This document shows, piece by piece, positions 30,840 through 41,799 of a stretch of 64,000 nucleotides of DNA. The stretch's first letter is position 1, and the number at the start of each line of letters is the position of its first letter. The notes beneath the pieces were generated by a model. It ran no database searches, had not been told where the DNA came from, and worked only from the letters and a program-made list of their open reading frames with translations. Origin of the DNA: Euborellia annulipes (Eukaryota; Arthropoda; Insecta; Dermaptera; Anisolabididae); contig JAKCPI010010877.1 of NCBI GenBank assembly GCA_023213315.1, forward strand, positions 62,001-126,000, read 5' to 3'. A program made the position numbers and the translations under genes.

Positions 30840-31440
30840 TTTTTTTTAAGCAAATTTTAATTATTTTTGTTAATTGCCTTTTTATTATTCTAGTTTATTT
30901 TATTAAATACCTCCGAACGAACGAACTTTGTTTAATAAATCTCTCACTTGAACGGTTTATTAAACTTCTTCTTCTTCTTCTTTATCAATTTTAATATATT
31001 CAAAGAAACAGAAAATTAATTTCACCCTGACACCTATTTGCAATATTTAAATACTTTTTACTAGTTTTTAAATTAATTAATCTTGACGATAACTTTTTAG
31101 CAAGACATGCACAAATTAAATTAAATGATTAACATTGTCTTTTAAACTCTCTTTCTCTCTCTCTCTTTTTATTTCCAACCCAAGAGAATTGAATTGTTTA
31201 ATTTAAAAATTGGTCAATTTTTTTATTTTTTTATTACACCTATAAAACTAAAAATTAAAATTTTCATTACATTTTAATTTCTTCTTTTTAAAGGTGATTT
31301 TATCGTTGATTTGAATTTAACTATTTTATACAAAATTAGTGAATAATTATTAAATAAATATATATTATACAAAAACAAACAAAATAGAATCTACTTCAAT
31401 CCCTGTTGCTGAGAGATTAGAGATAGTGACTAAAAAATGT
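30840..31440. other. AT-rich stretch, unassigned
   Basis: It contains (CTT)n at 30967 and (TC)n at 31152, long A/T-only blocks and no frame or family signature. Confidence 0.45.
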
Positions 31441-31450
31441 TTTTAAAAAA

Positions 31451-32236
31451 TCAGGTCACAAAATACTTTTGGTAATTGAACGTTGGTCACATCAGATTTT
31501 TTGTGTCCACATATATGTAGTTTCGGACAGTACGGTACTTTTGAATTAAGGGCGGATACAAGAAGGGGTAAAGGGGGTAATTTTTGGGGAAAAAAATTGT
31601 ATTTTTAATATAAAATTTTAAAAACTATTACTTAAAAAATATGATTTGTATATATATTCTGGTAAACAACTACAGAATGCACCTTTAAATTACCGATTAT
31701 AAGAAAAAATTGTGTACTGTGCGACCAGTCACACCAGATTACCCCCCCCCCTAGAAACTCCTTTGGATCCGCCACTGGTTTGAATTATAAACATAGAAAA
31801 ATATTAATATTTTGTTACCATGGCAACCTTTTTTTTCTATGAAGTACAAAAGTAAAGTGTGCTTCAATCAATTTTGAGAACAAAATGAGTTACAAATTTT
31901 AAATAGCATATAAAAAATTGATTTTTAAATTTTAATCAAAATCGTAAGAACGAATTTTGTGGAAATCGAAAAAAACTGAAAAAGTACATTTGTAAAGTAC
32001 TAGTACTCTTTAGCCAATTTTGTTCAAAAGCTTATTTTACTATAGTGGAGTTCTTAATTTAGAAAATAAAATTTCAACCTCCTACATCATTTCTCTCATA
32101 CTTTATTTTATATATCATTTTGCGAGACCCACTTTTTTGGACTCATGAGACCTCAAAACATTTGCATCAAAATCTTGACATTTTTGACATAATCCAATAC
32201 TTTCTTTCTATATATATACAGATAAGAGAAAAAGTA
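31451..32236 (+). mobile_element. P-family repeat split by a hAT MITE
   Basis: Collapsed palindrome (TCAGGTCACAAAATAC ... GTCACATCAGATTTTTT) at 31451-31503; P body to GTACTTTTGAATT; the MITE at 31548-31778; P resumes TTTGAATTATAAACATAG, keeps GTTACCATGGCAACC and ends GATAAGAGAAAAAGTAA. Confidence 0.8.
31548..31778. mobile_element. hAT MITE with 8-bp target duplication
   Basis: TTTGAATT flanks both sides (31540-31547 and 31779-31786). The ends are AAGGGCGGATACAAG and GGATCCGCCACTGG. The interior has TGTATTTTTAATATAAAATT, a P-like palindrome half (ACTGTGCGACCAGTCACACC) and C/G runs next to each end. The 8-bp duplication and CA(G/A)-type termini fit hAT. Confidence 0.85.
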
Positions 32237-32313
32237 ATATACAAAACAATAATCAGCCTATGGAATCAATTACAAATAAATTTTAATGTAATTTAAATTC
32301 TAATCCTACTCTC

Positions 32314-32362
32314 AGAAACTCTGGTGTTACAAGCACAGAACGCAACTTTCAATTACCGAACT
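32314..32362 (-). repeat. P palindrome fragment
   Basis: ACTCTGGTGTTACAAGCACA and GAACGCAACTTTCAATTACC: left arm plus centre only. Confidence 0.6.
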
Positions 32363-32379
32363 TTTTATTTCCTAGTTTC

Positions 32380-32740
32380 TATTAAAAAGGCGATCTCGAA
32401 TTTCAACTTTCCTTCAAATCCCTTCTCTAAGTCTCACCAAATTAAGGATTAGTAATATGTGGTGGTGGCCATTGGTAAAAGCCTCTTATTTAAACTGTTT
32501 ATTCCCCCATGAACTGAGTTTCTTGTTGGTAGGACACGTGTCTCTACTTTCATTCAAATATTTGGGGATGAACATTCAAAGAGTACTTGAATCTGTACAA
32601 ATAACAAGAATAAGTTGCAACATATCAAGATCAATTGATTTGCATCGTGACTTGAGCTGTCGTGGATGGGGAAAAAATTAGAGAGACTTCTACTTCTGCT
32701 CTTTATTAGTATCACTAAAAGGGTTGCTGTATCCACCAAA
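32380..32740. other. Unique island, unknown function
   Basis: Low in homopolymers and free of repeats. It carries GGTAGGACACGTGTCTCTAC (CACGTG E-box), a 74-codon ATG frame at 32457-32681 and a 61-codon frame on the other strand. The plus frame has a hydrophobic segment (LSFLLVGHVSLLSF) but no recognisable family. Coding potential is undecided. Confidence 0.25.
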
Positions 32741-33198
32741 TTTTACTTTCACTTACCTCCAATCCAATACGGATTCATGTCAAAAATTTCAAGATTTTGA
32801 TGCAAATACATGTTTTGAGGTCCCATGAGTCCAAAAAATGGTCTGTCTGTCTATGAACCAAAAATCTCAAGAACGAAAAGGACTAGGAGGTTGAAATTTG
32901 ATATTTAAGTTAGATACACTTCTAGCACGTGACATAAACCTTTTGAATAAAATCGGCCAAAGAGTACTAATACTTTACTGATGTACTTTTTCAGTTTTTT
33001 TTGGATTTTCTCAAAATTCGTTTGAACTATTTTGTTTAAAATTCATTTTTTTACATACTCTTTAAAATGTATATCCATATTTAATTGTTTAAAGCACACT
33101 TTACTCTTGTACTTCATAAAATATCTGGTGTGATAAGCACAGAACTAAACTTTTAATTACAGAATGTAAGAGAAGGTGCTCAATCACACCAGATTTTT
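32741..33198 (-). mobile_element. P-family repeat, shortened
   Basis: TTTTACTTTCACTTACC; GAGTACTAATACTTTACTG near 32960; a contracted palindrome at 33120-33198 (TATCTGGTGTGATAAGCAC; AATCACACCAGATTTTTT). About 130 bp adjacent to the palindrome are missing. Confidence 0.8.
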
Positions 33199-33199
33199 T

Positions 33200-33810
33200 T
33201 TTTTAAATGGCATCCGGCCATTTGACGATTATCTTGTCATTAGAATGTATAAATTTCCTTTTTATTGATCAGTCGCGGAATTTTTTCTCTCTTGTGACCT
33301 GACAATATTTTTGTTTGCACATCATCAATCTTTCATTAAGATCATTCGGTTGTTGTAAATTAAGTAATTTAAACCAGAAGATTTTATCGCTTGTTTATTT
33401 AAAGATAAAATTTAAATTATGTTACCTCATCGTCACTTTCTTAAGAAATATTCTCTGTTAATGATAGAACGTTTTTTTTTTTTTTTTTTTTTTTTTTCGA
33501 ATTAAAAACAACTTTGCCTCCAAATTTGTTCCAAGATAATTTAAAATCACACTGAATGAATGGGTGTGTTATTTGTTTTTAAGTAAATGTAGTGTCTGTT
33601 TATTTATTTATTTATTTGTGTTAACGCAATATGTTTCTCTCTATATCTAGTTAAGTTTAATTAATATGACTGACTTTTTGACTATAACTTATTCGAAGAG
33701 TGTTACTACTGTCGTAATTTAAATAAAATCTTTTTTTTCTAAACTAACAAATATCAATATATAAATTAAGTTTTTATTGACTTCAAATCTACAAACACAT
33801 ATTTATAAAA
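33200..33810. other. AT-rich stretch, unassigned
   Basis: Contains a T26 run at 33472-33497 and (TTTA)n at 33598. No repeat family or frame recognised. Confidence 0.45.
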
Positions 33811-33815
33811 AAAAA

Positions 33816-34384
33816 TCTGGTGTGATGATAGCACAGCACACAACTTTATCTTTGGTATTTTAAAGTTGTGTTCTGTGCTTGCCCCACTAGATTTTTTGTG
33901 ACGACATATATTTATTTTCCGAGAGTACTCTACGTTTGAATTATAAACATAGAAATACTGTATATTAATATTTTGTTACCATGAAAACCATTTCTTCTAT
34001 GAGGTACATGAAATGTACTTCAAACAATTTTGAAATGAGAATATACGTTTTAAAGAGAATCTAAAAAAATAATTGATTTTTGAATTTTATTCACAATCAT
34101 TAGAGAAAATTCGAGAAAACGGAAAAAATACTGAATAAGTACATTAGTAAAGTACTAGTAATTTCCGGGCGATTTTGTTCAAAAGATTATTTTCGCGCCT
34201 CAGTAAGGTAATCTAATTAAATATTAAATTTCAACTTTCTAATTTCTTTCTTTCACATTTTATTTTGATTACTTACATGCACTTTTACGAGACCCTTTTT
34301 TTGGACTCAAAGGACCCAAAAAACTCATCAAATTTTGACATGAAGATTTTTATATATTAAAATACATAGGTAAGAGAAAATAAA
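33816..34384 (+). mobile_element. P-family repeat, full length
   Basis: Palindrome at 33816-33894 (TCTGGTGTGATGATAGCACA; GTGCTTGCCCCACTAGATTT). GTTACCATGAAAACC near 33977, AGTAAAGTACTAGTAATTTC near 34149, tail ATAGGTAAGAGAAAATAAAA. Confidence 0.85.
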
Positions 34385-34725
34385 AACAGGCCAAAGACTT
34401 TTATTGCCAGTTATATTATAAATAATAACTCAAAATGTTATTTCAGAATATTATTCTAGTGATATATTTTATTATTCTACACTGATATACTATTTTTTTA
34501 CGGCTTGTCACTTATTGATTTGTAAAGAAAGAAGAATAAATTGAGTCTATTTTTTTTAGCACGAGTTCTATTGTACTATCACACAATCCTTTTTTTTCTG
34601 AGAGGGATATTGAGACAAGATTTGATTTGAATCCCACTTTTATCCAACAAGATATAAAATTTATTAGTTCAGTAAAAAAAAAGTGAAAGAGAAGACTTGA
34701 TTTACAAAAAAAAAAAAAAAAAAAA

Positions 34726-35098
34726 CTCTACTTTCTCTTACATATATGTTATATGTATATATGGAGAGGAAGTATTGGATTGATGTCAAAATTTCTATGT
34801 CAAATTTTGGCTCCTGAGTCCAAAAAATGGGTCTCGCAAAATGGTCTGTGAACAAAATATCTCAAAACGAAAGAGCTAGGAGGTTGAAATTTCATATTCA
34901 AGTTAGATACCCCTCTGGGACGTGACAGGAAGCTTTTGAACGAAATAGGCCAAAGAGTACTAGTACTTTACTGATGTACTTTTCCAGATTTTTTTTTTTC
35001 GATTTTCTCATAATTCGGTTTAACAATTTTGTTTAAAATTCATAAATCAATTATTATTAAGATGCTCTTTAAAATGTACCATTCTCATCTTTCTCTTT
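34726..35098 (-). repeat. P-family copy, palindrome missing
   Basis: TACTTTCTCTTACATATATG; GAGTACTAGTACTTTACTGA near 34956; it stops at AAAATGTACCATTCTCATC. Confidence 0.75.
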
Positions 35099-35099
35099 T

Positions 35100-35745
35100 T
35101 TTATTATTTCGCCTGTTTAGCCTCCTTCATTGAGCGGCGATTGAAAATTCATATTTTTTTTTTTACAGTGTACTATTTAATTGACCTGAATTTTAATAAA
35201 AGTTTAATTAAAAATTCCAACCCCACTCCCTCATCCAATATCAATTTATTTTGTTCTTGGAAATATTGAATTTACCCAAAGTCTTCTCGTCGGTATTGAT
35301 AAATATTATCCTGTCCAAGAGATAGAGTATGAAAAAGGCAATCAGGAGGGTAAGGTAAAATAATGAACTCTCTTTTTTTCTAATTTACACCTATATTCAG
35401 AGCGAAAATGAAATTAAATACGATAGACGGTGTCATATATATATATATTTTGGTGTTAAGATAAGACAACAGAGGGATGGTGATCCGAATTCACGGCGTT
35501 ACTATGACAACCGATGTGTTTAAACAGAGTAGAAGCCACCGCCCAAAAAAAAAAAAAGAAAGAAAGAGACATTTAAAGAAGAGAATTTGCCAGTTATGTT
35601 TGCAGACTATTGAAAAAACAAAACTTCTTTTTTTTAATGGTTGTCTATTTTAAAGTGAATAGATCTCAGTATATGCGTTCGATAAATTCAAGAAGGGATA
35701 TTAAAAAAATTAGTTTAGATTTTATTTAAACATACTTATTGATAA
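35100..35745. other. AT-rich stretch with a short unique patch
   Basis: 35430-35560 contains GGATGGTGATCCGAATTCAC and GGCGTTACTATGACAACCGA, less AT-rich. GTTACTATGACAAC resembles an RFX/X-box half-site pair. No gene evidence. Confidence 0.35.
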
Positions 35746-35748
35746 GAA

Positions 35749-35830
35749 AATCTACTGTGACTGATCGCCGGTACAGAATTTTTAATTGAAAGTTGTGTTC
35801 TGTGCTTGTTACGCTAGATTTTTTTCGACA
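35749..35830 (+). repeat. P palindrome fragment
   Basis: ATCTACTGTGACTGATCGCC and GTTGTGTTCTGTGCTTGTTA: a solitary palindrome with 10 bp of body. Confidence 0.65.
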
Positions 35831-35869
35831 TATATTTCACAATTGAAATTTTAGACATTTTTATATTTT

Positions 35870-36075
35870 ATTTTACTTTAATATTGTATTTCATATTGTT
35901 TTCATATTGCTTTAATATTGTATTTATATTGTTTTGGGTTTGTTTTCATATTGTAATAATTTTGCTTTTGTTTTCCCTTTTTTTTGTATTAATTTTGCTT
36001 TGTTTTCCCCTTATTGTATTAATTTTGCTTTGGTTTTGTTTTTATATTGTATTAATTTTGTACTGTGTATATTAA
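35870..36075. repeat. Imperfect tandem repeat of TTTTGCTTT/TATTGTATTAAT units
   Basis: The words ATATTGTATTAATTTTGCTT and TTTTGTTTTCCCC recur with periods of about 30-45 bp. The continuous frame across it (hydrophobic, Phe/Leu/Ile/Val only) follows from the repeat and is not a gene. Confidence 0.7.
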
Positions 36076-36194
36076 TTTGAGAAATAAGTATTTTGTAGAA
36101 TTTTTGGCCCAATGGCGTGAGACTAAACAGGCAAAATAATAAATACTAATAATATAGAGTACTATCTGAGAAACTAATTATATGTCGTCTCAAA

Positions 36195-36440
36195 TCTCTA
36201 TATATTATATATAGAGAGAAATTATTGGATTCGAGATTTTGAGGTCCTCTGAGTCCAAAAAAGTGGGTCCCGCAAAATGGTCAGTCTGTGATCAAAATAA
36301 ATTATGAAAGAAATGAGCTACGAGGCTGAAATTTTATATTTAAGTTAGGTACCCCATTGTGGCGTTAAAATAGTCTTTTGAATAAAATCAGCTTAAATGT
36401 ACTAGAACTTTACTGATGTAATCAGCATTTTCTGATTTCC
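36195..36440 (-). repeat. P-family fragment, tail half
   Basis: TATATAGAGAGAAATTATTG; GGTCCTCTGAGTCCAAAAAA; it ends at ACTAGAACTTTACTGATGTA. Confidence 0.7.
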
Positions 36441-36548
36441 TAAAATTCGAACACTCCTATAATTCGAACCAACAAATTAACCTTATAATAGTACAATAAT
36501 AATTTCATTTTGTAATTGGTTATAAAATATTATAATCTATTACTTATG

Positions 36549-36665
36549 TGTATATATATAGAGAGAGAAAGTATTGGATTCATGTCGATGTCGAGATTTT
36601 GAGGTCCCCTGAGTCCAACAAAGAACAAACAGAGCATCTCAGACGGATAAAGAGACGTCAATTTT
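36549..36665 (-). repeat. P-family tail fragment
   Basis: GTGTATATATATAGAGAGAG, AAGTATTGGATTCATGTCGA and GGTCCCCTGAGTCCAACAAA only. Confidence 0.65.
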
Positions 36666-36879
36666 ATATTTAGATATTTGAATATACACCCCATACTTTA
36701 AGTTACGTCAAATTATAAACAGAAATTCGTGACTAAAATTTTCCACACCTTTTTTAAACAATATATTACTAAATAATAGCTTATAAATAATCCAAAACGG
36801 TAGTCTAATTTTCCCTGTCATGATTTCAAGAGAAGGAAGGGTTGACTCTCTTCCCCCCCCCCCCTTGGAAGAAAATCAA

Positions 36880-37290
36880 TGCAGAGTGTAACTAATTAGA
36901 TGAGTAAACACTCATTTCCATTCCTTGAGTGGCTTCAAGGACCAGATGCCAGCATCACCTGCATCTGTTGCAGAGAATGAAGAGAGACACATAAAATAAA
37001 AAATCCAACCATCAATCGAGTGATGGCGTGATCATGCCACACTATGTATGCTAATGCGCTTTCTTGGCCCCTAAAGGGTCCACACCGGACTTGATGGATC
37101 GCGTGTGCGACATAAAATATCTTGTTAATTATTCGAGAGAGTTTGATCATTCCAATTTGACATTGCCTTTAAGCACTTATTATTATTTCATCGATCTTGG
37201 TTGGCACCGTAAAAAACAGAACTCTAATCATCCAATCATCTAAGAGCAACGCGAGAAGTTCGATTTAATATCTATCTTTATCTCGTAGCT
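36880..37290. other. Unique island; candidate conserved non-coding element
   Basis: About 400 bp without homopolymers or repeat signatures. It includes CCATCAATCGAGTGATGG (an imperfect palindrome with an ATCAAT core), GGCGTGATCATGCCACACTA and CATCGATCTTGGTTGGCACC. The 71-codon minus frame has no recognisable domain. Its composition contrast with the surrounding repeats suggests constraint, but only comparison can show it. Confidence 0.3.
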
Positions 37291-37502
37291 ACTAATTCTC
37301 ACACTGAAAAAATAATAAAATCATCAAAAAAAATAAAACGCTGGAGGCTTGGGGTAACGTGAGTCTCGAATAATTCATTGAAAATACTGTAAGCTTAAAG
37401 AACGTGACTTTCCTGTAGATGAAGGAATTAAATATTAAAAACAGTAAGTTATATTGAAAATTAACAGCTTATTTTAGCACTCATGTGTCAGTCACAAGTT
37501 TT

Positions 37503-37948
37503 TTTTTACTTTCTCTTACCTATATATTTATATATATTGGATTCATGTCGATGTCGAGATTTTGAGGTCCCCTGAGTCCAAAAAAGTAGGTCCCTCAAAA
37601 TAATCAAAATAATGTATGAAGAAATGAGTTACGAGGTTGAAATTTTATATTTATGTTCGATCACCACACCGAGTCACGAAAATAATCTTTAAAATAAAAT
37701 CGACCAAAGAGTACAACTTAGTACTTTACTGATGTACTTTTTCAGTTTTTTTGATTTTCTCTAAATTTACTTGAATGATTTTGATTAAAAATCATCAATC
37801 AATTATTTTTTAGATCCTTCTTAAATTGTATATTCTCATTTTGCTCTCAAAATTATTTGAAGCACACTTTACTTTTGTACTTCTTAGGAAGTGTTGGCCA
37901 AAATTTGTTTATTAATTCTAATATACAGCACTATCTGAGAAACTAATT
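37503..37948 (-). mobile_element. P-family repeat, palindrome lost
   Basis: TTTACTTTCTCTTACC; GTACTTTACTGATGTACTTT near 37722; ends AATATACAGCACTATCTGAG. The next copy starts almost at once, giving a head-to-tail tandem pair. Confidence 0.75.
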
Positions 37949-37958
37949 ATATGTCTTC

Positions 37959-38442
37959 ACAAATCTCTATATATATAGAGAGAAATTATTGAATTCATGT
38001 CGATGTCGAGATTTTGAGGTCCTCTGAGTCCAAAAAAGTAGGTCCCTCAAAATAATCTAAAATAAGGTATGAAAGAAATGAGCTACGTGGTTGAAATTTT
38101 ATATTTAAGTTGGTTTCTACTACTGAGACGCGGAAATAAGCTTTTGAACAAAATCGGCCAAAGAATACTAGTACTTTACTGATGTACTTTTTCAGTTTTT
38201 TTCGACTTTCTCAAAATTCTCTTTAAATAAGTGGCTTAAAATTCATAAATCAATTACTTTTTAGATTCTCTTTGAAATGTATATTCTCTTTTTGCTCTCG
38301 AAATTGTTTGAAGCACACTTTACTCTTGTACTTCATAGGAAGTATTGGCCAAATTATATATAAATTTTACATCTTGAATTCTAATGTACTGTTTGAGAAA
38401 CTAATGTCGTCACTGGTGTGACAAGCACAGAACACAACATTA
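37959..38442 (-). mobile_element. P-family repeat, second of a tandem pair
   Basis: ATATATATAGAGAGAAATTA; GAATACTAGTACTTTACTGA near 38163; body to TGAATTCTAATGTACTG, then a half palindrome (CACTGGTGTGACAAGCACAG). Confidence 0.8.
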
Positions 38443-38943
38443 TGAACCAACCATCCTTCATTTTATTTAGATCTATTCAAATTTAGAAGTGTTTTTTTTT
38501 TTTAATTCATTATTTATTTATTTTTCCGTAATATAGATTCTTTTTTAACTTAAGAAATATAATTAAAAAAAAAATATCTCCTCTCTCTCCCTCTTTAATG
38601 AAATGTATTGGAAAAAAATTGCCAAAAAGCTTTTTTTCTCTCTCTCTCTCTCTGTATATGAATATAAGAGGCTTTCATTTAAATTGAATCGGACGTACAA
38701 TTAGCTTTCAATATTTTATCAAGAGCCTTTGAGGTAATTTGTTGTGTAAATAAAAAAAAAAAAAACGCTCCTGTCTGTCTGTCTGTCCGTCTATCCGTCT
38801 TGTCTGTTGACGTGTTTGTTTGTGTGGGTGAACATTGCAAATAAAAAAAAAAAAAATGTTCTATTCAAACGGTTTTATACAATTATCTCACTTGATTCAT
38901 CCTCTTCAAATTCATTCAAGAACTATTAAGAATATTAAAAAAA

Positions 38944-39360
38944 TCTAATGTGACTGGTCGTACAGCACATTTCGGTAAATTAAACTAAAGTGTGCCAATT
39001 ATGAGAGTAAAATGAGAATATACATTTTATAGAGCATCAAAAAAATAATTGATTTATGAATTTTAAATAAAATCGTTAGAGGGTATTTTGAGAAAATCGA
39101 AAAAAAAAAAAAAAAAACTGAAAAAGTACATCAATAAAGTACTTGTACTCTTTGACCGATTTATTTCAAAATTTTCTTCCCATGTACCATTGGGGTTACT
39201 TAATTTAAATATAAAATTTCAAGTACCTAGCTCATTTCCTTCATACTTTAGTTAGTTCACAGAGAGACCCAATTTTTGGACTCAGAAGACTTCAAAATCT
39301 CGACATGAATCCAATACTTTCTCTTTCTAATCTATGTATATAGGTAAGAGAAAGTAAGTA
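38944..39360 (+). mobile_element. P-family repeat, internally deleted
   Basis: The half palindrome TCTAATGTGACTGGTCG is joined to CACATTTCGGTAAATTAAAC; CAATAAAGTACTTGTACTCT near 39130; tail ATAGGTAAGAGAAAGTAAG. Confidence 0.8.
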
Positions 39361-39394
39361 AATAGGCTATAGTTCTAGTCGGATCAATCGTCCC

Positions 39395-39505
39395 TGACTA
39401 GAAGCAAAGCCCGCCGAAAACGGACAAAATTTCTAGCGGGTAGCATTAATTTAAATTATGAATTTTTGTTTATGGTAATAAATTTATAGCAAAGAGTTAA
39501 TTTGT
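39395..39505. repeat. Dispersed repeat shared with 28.8-28.97 kb
   Basis: Reverse-complement match to 28851-28976 (GACTAGAAGCAAAGCCCGCC and GGTAATAAATTTATAGCAAA). Inserted between two P copies. Confidence 0.6.
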
Positions 39506-39507
39506 TG

Positions 39508-39785
39508 GTGCGAATTTTGAGAAAATCAGAAAATACTTAAAAAGTACATCAGTAAAGTACTAGTAATTTTTAGCCGATTTTATACAAAAGTCTATTTTAA
39601 CGCCCCAATGGGGTATCTATCTTAAATATAAAATTTCAGCATCGTAGCTCATTTCTTTTTTATTTTGATCACAGGCAGACCACTTTGCGGGACCCACTTT
39701 TTTGGACTCAGGACACCTCAAAATACGACATCGAATTTTTGACATGAATCCAATACTTTTTCTCTCTCTATATATATAGTTAAGG
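39508..39785 (+). repeat. P-family copy, tail half
   Basis: GGTGCGAATTTTGAGAAAAT, AGTAAAGTACTAGTAATTTT, TTTTTGGACTCAGGACACCT and TTTTTCTCTCTCTATATATA. The GGTAAGAGAAAGTA terminus is replaced by TTAAGGTGCG. Confidence 0.75.
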
Positions 39786-40415
39786 TGCGCGTCTCGGGGT
39801 GCTAATTTTGGGACTTTCCAGCGGCCACAATTTTGAAGCTATCGACCTCAAATTTTTTTAAATTAAAGCTATTTAAAATATCTACAACTTATAGAAGCCC
39901 TTTTTTTGATTTTCAAAAAAAAAAAATTTTTTTTTAGATTAATCGCATTAAATAAAAGATATTTAAAAAAAGGAGCTCTATATCTTGTAGATAATTAAAT
40001 TAGTAATCATTGTGTTAAAAAATAATTAATTTTTGCCTTTAATTAATTAGCTGGAAAGTCTAGAATGAAATGGATCAAGTTGCGTGTATTCTAATGGGGG
40101 AACACTAACGCCATCTGGTGCCGCATCGAGTCAATCGTGGTTTAACGGTTTCCGAGACCCACCTTAAGAAAAACGAAAAATAATAAACGGGAATGAAACT
40201 TTTTAAATAATATGGTGGTGATATCTGTGCAGCGACAATTTTATTATTCAATTATTGCATTTCAACTTTATCAATTTTATTATCAGCCGATTGAACTCGA
40301 TTGGTGCCCGTCCACAACGATATTTTTCGTAGACTTAGTATTAATTATAAAATATCTCTTTATTTTATTTATCAAATAGATTTCTCTTAATTTTTTTTTT
40401 CTTCAAATAGTAATT
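39786..40415. other. Unassigned; bounded by GGTG(C/G)-type words
   Basis: AAGGTGCGCGTCTCGGGGTG at 39782 and GTTTCCGAGACCCACCTTAA at 40149-40168 form an imperfect inverted repeat (GGTGCGCGTCTCGG against CCGAGACCCACC). A transposon of about 390 bp is therefore likely, with CCATCTGGTGCCGCATCGAG near its right end. No coding sequence seen. Confidence 0.4.
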
Positions 40416-40417
40416 AA

Positions 40418-40690
40418 AACGGCCCCCGCCGTTTAAATGAGGAGAAATTAGTTGAAATGGGTGGGTGGGCAATTGAGAGGGGGCCTGAGGATAGAGCGGC
40501 CGATCAATCAACGTGTCCAGTCCGCCCACTAACCTCCCCCCCTGTTCAGATCGGAATCATCGGTCCAGCAGCTAATTGCCGCAGCAGCATCCTCACTTGC
40601 TCTCGCTCTCTCTCTAACCGAGTGCTCCTCTCGAAATCGAATGGCCAAATGCAGCCACTTGAGAGTTGAAGAGCATTCACCTAATGGGAC
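40418..40690 (+). other. Unique GC-richer island with an 83-codon open frame
   Basis: The plus frame is open from 40418 to the stop at 40667, with an ATG at 40457 giving 70 codons rich in Pro, Arg and Ser; no domain is recognised. The block also carries GATCAATCAACG (the TGATTGAT-type site of PBX/Extradenticle factors, reverse strand) and GCCGCAGCAGCATCC. It could be an exon, a promoter-proximal region or an enhancer. Confidence 0.3.
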
Positions 40691-40877
40691 TTATATTATG
40701 CAAAACCAGTTGTTGTTGTTGTTGTTCTTATTCAAAATCATTCCTTTAGAAGGGCTTTATAATATATTTAGAAATTCAGAAATTTCAATTACTGAAGGAT
40801 TGCATCCACTAGAGGGGAGGATTCAATCATTAATTCGTGGAATTGATAGACTTGAACAAGATAAAATAAATGAAAAA

Positions 40878-40935
40878 TCTGGTGTGAATGGTTACACAGC
40901 ACACAACACTCTCTTAACTTTGGTAGGGGAAAACC
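40878..40935 (+). repeat. P palindrome fragment
   Basis: TCTGGTGTGAATGGTTACAC and CACAACACTCTCTTAACTTT: left arm and centre only. The 108-codon frame overlapping it (40641-40967) runs through this repeat and is therefore unlikely to be a conserved protein. Confidence 0.6.
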
Positions 40936-40994
40936 AATATTCATCAGGATTTGTTTCGATTAAATAATAAATAGGGCCTATATATATTCTACAA

Positions 40995-41605
40995 ATCAAA
41001 CCGTTTTTTAGGATAAACTATTAAATTAGGGCAAGCTAGTTTATCCTAAGTGAATTATGTTATACTAGTATGTTCTTTTAAGTTTAAATAGTTTGTCCTA
41101 ATACACTTAGGTTAAACTGGTTTGCCCTAGGACCTTAGGATAACCTAGTTTGCCCAAGGACCTTAGGATATTGTCCTAATACACTTGAGATATACTAGCT
41201 TATCCTAATATAATATAAACTAATTTTACCCTAATATCCTAGGCCAAACTAATTTATCCTAACACACCTAAGGCAAACTAGTTTTTTTAAGTGCATTAAG
41301 ACAAACTAGTTTATCCTAGGTGAGTTAGGATAGACTTAGGATAAACTAGTTTATCCACATATAATATAAATTAGTTTAACCTAATGTCCTAGGCCAAAGA
41401 AATTTATCCTAACGCACGTAGGACAAACTAGTTTTTCTAAGTGCATTAGGGCATACTAGTATATTCAAGATTGGTTAGTATAAACTAGTTTGGACTAGGT
41501 TTAGGCACATTAGGATAACTATTTTGGTGTATGAAAAACTAGTTAACCCCGTGTTGTAGTTTTCATAGGCGGGTTAGGAGTTTATCCTGATAAACAGTTT
41601 GACCT
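40995..41605. repeat. Minisatellite of AAACTAGTTT palindromes
   Basis: About 600 bp is built from variants of AGGATAAACTAGTTTATCCT and CTAATGCACTTAG separated by 20-40 bp. A higher-order period near 150 bp is visible: AATATAATATAAACTAATTT (41207) and CATATAATATAAATTAGTTT (41358), then CCTAGGCCAAAC at equal offsets. No copy of this array is seen elsewhere in the window. Confidence 0.85.
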
Positions 41606-41689
41606 CTTACATATATATTTATATATTTTTTGTAGTAGAAGGAAGACAATTGTGAAATAAAGCTGAACGTTAATATTTGTGGAAAATCG

Positions 41690-41790
41690 TATTACTTGAC
41701 AACAACCAGATTTCCGCATGATGATTGTTTTGTATTGCATGCCTCTGCTGAAACGAGGAGATCATGCGAATTCTGGTCAACAAGGAATAC
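41690..41790. repeat. Hairpin with CAGATTTCCGCATGAT arms
   Basis: TTGACAACAACCAGATTTCC / GCATGAT on the left mirrors ATCATGCGAATTCTGGTCAA at the right, enclosing about 35 bp. It could be a short foldback element; its family is unknown. Confidence 0.55.
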
Positions 41791-41799
41791 AATTTTACA

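Noticed and set aside
35884..36075. Hydrophobic 63-codon frame resembling a membrane protein
   Set aside because: It is an imperfect TTTTG/TATTG tandem repeat; the Phe/Leu/Ile/Val composition follows from T-rich DNA.
40641..40967. 108-codon ATG frame on the plus strand
   Set aside because: Its second half reads through a P palindrome fragment (TCTGGTGTGAATGG) and the first half has no recognisable domain. A conserved protein crossing a mobile repeat is unlikely.
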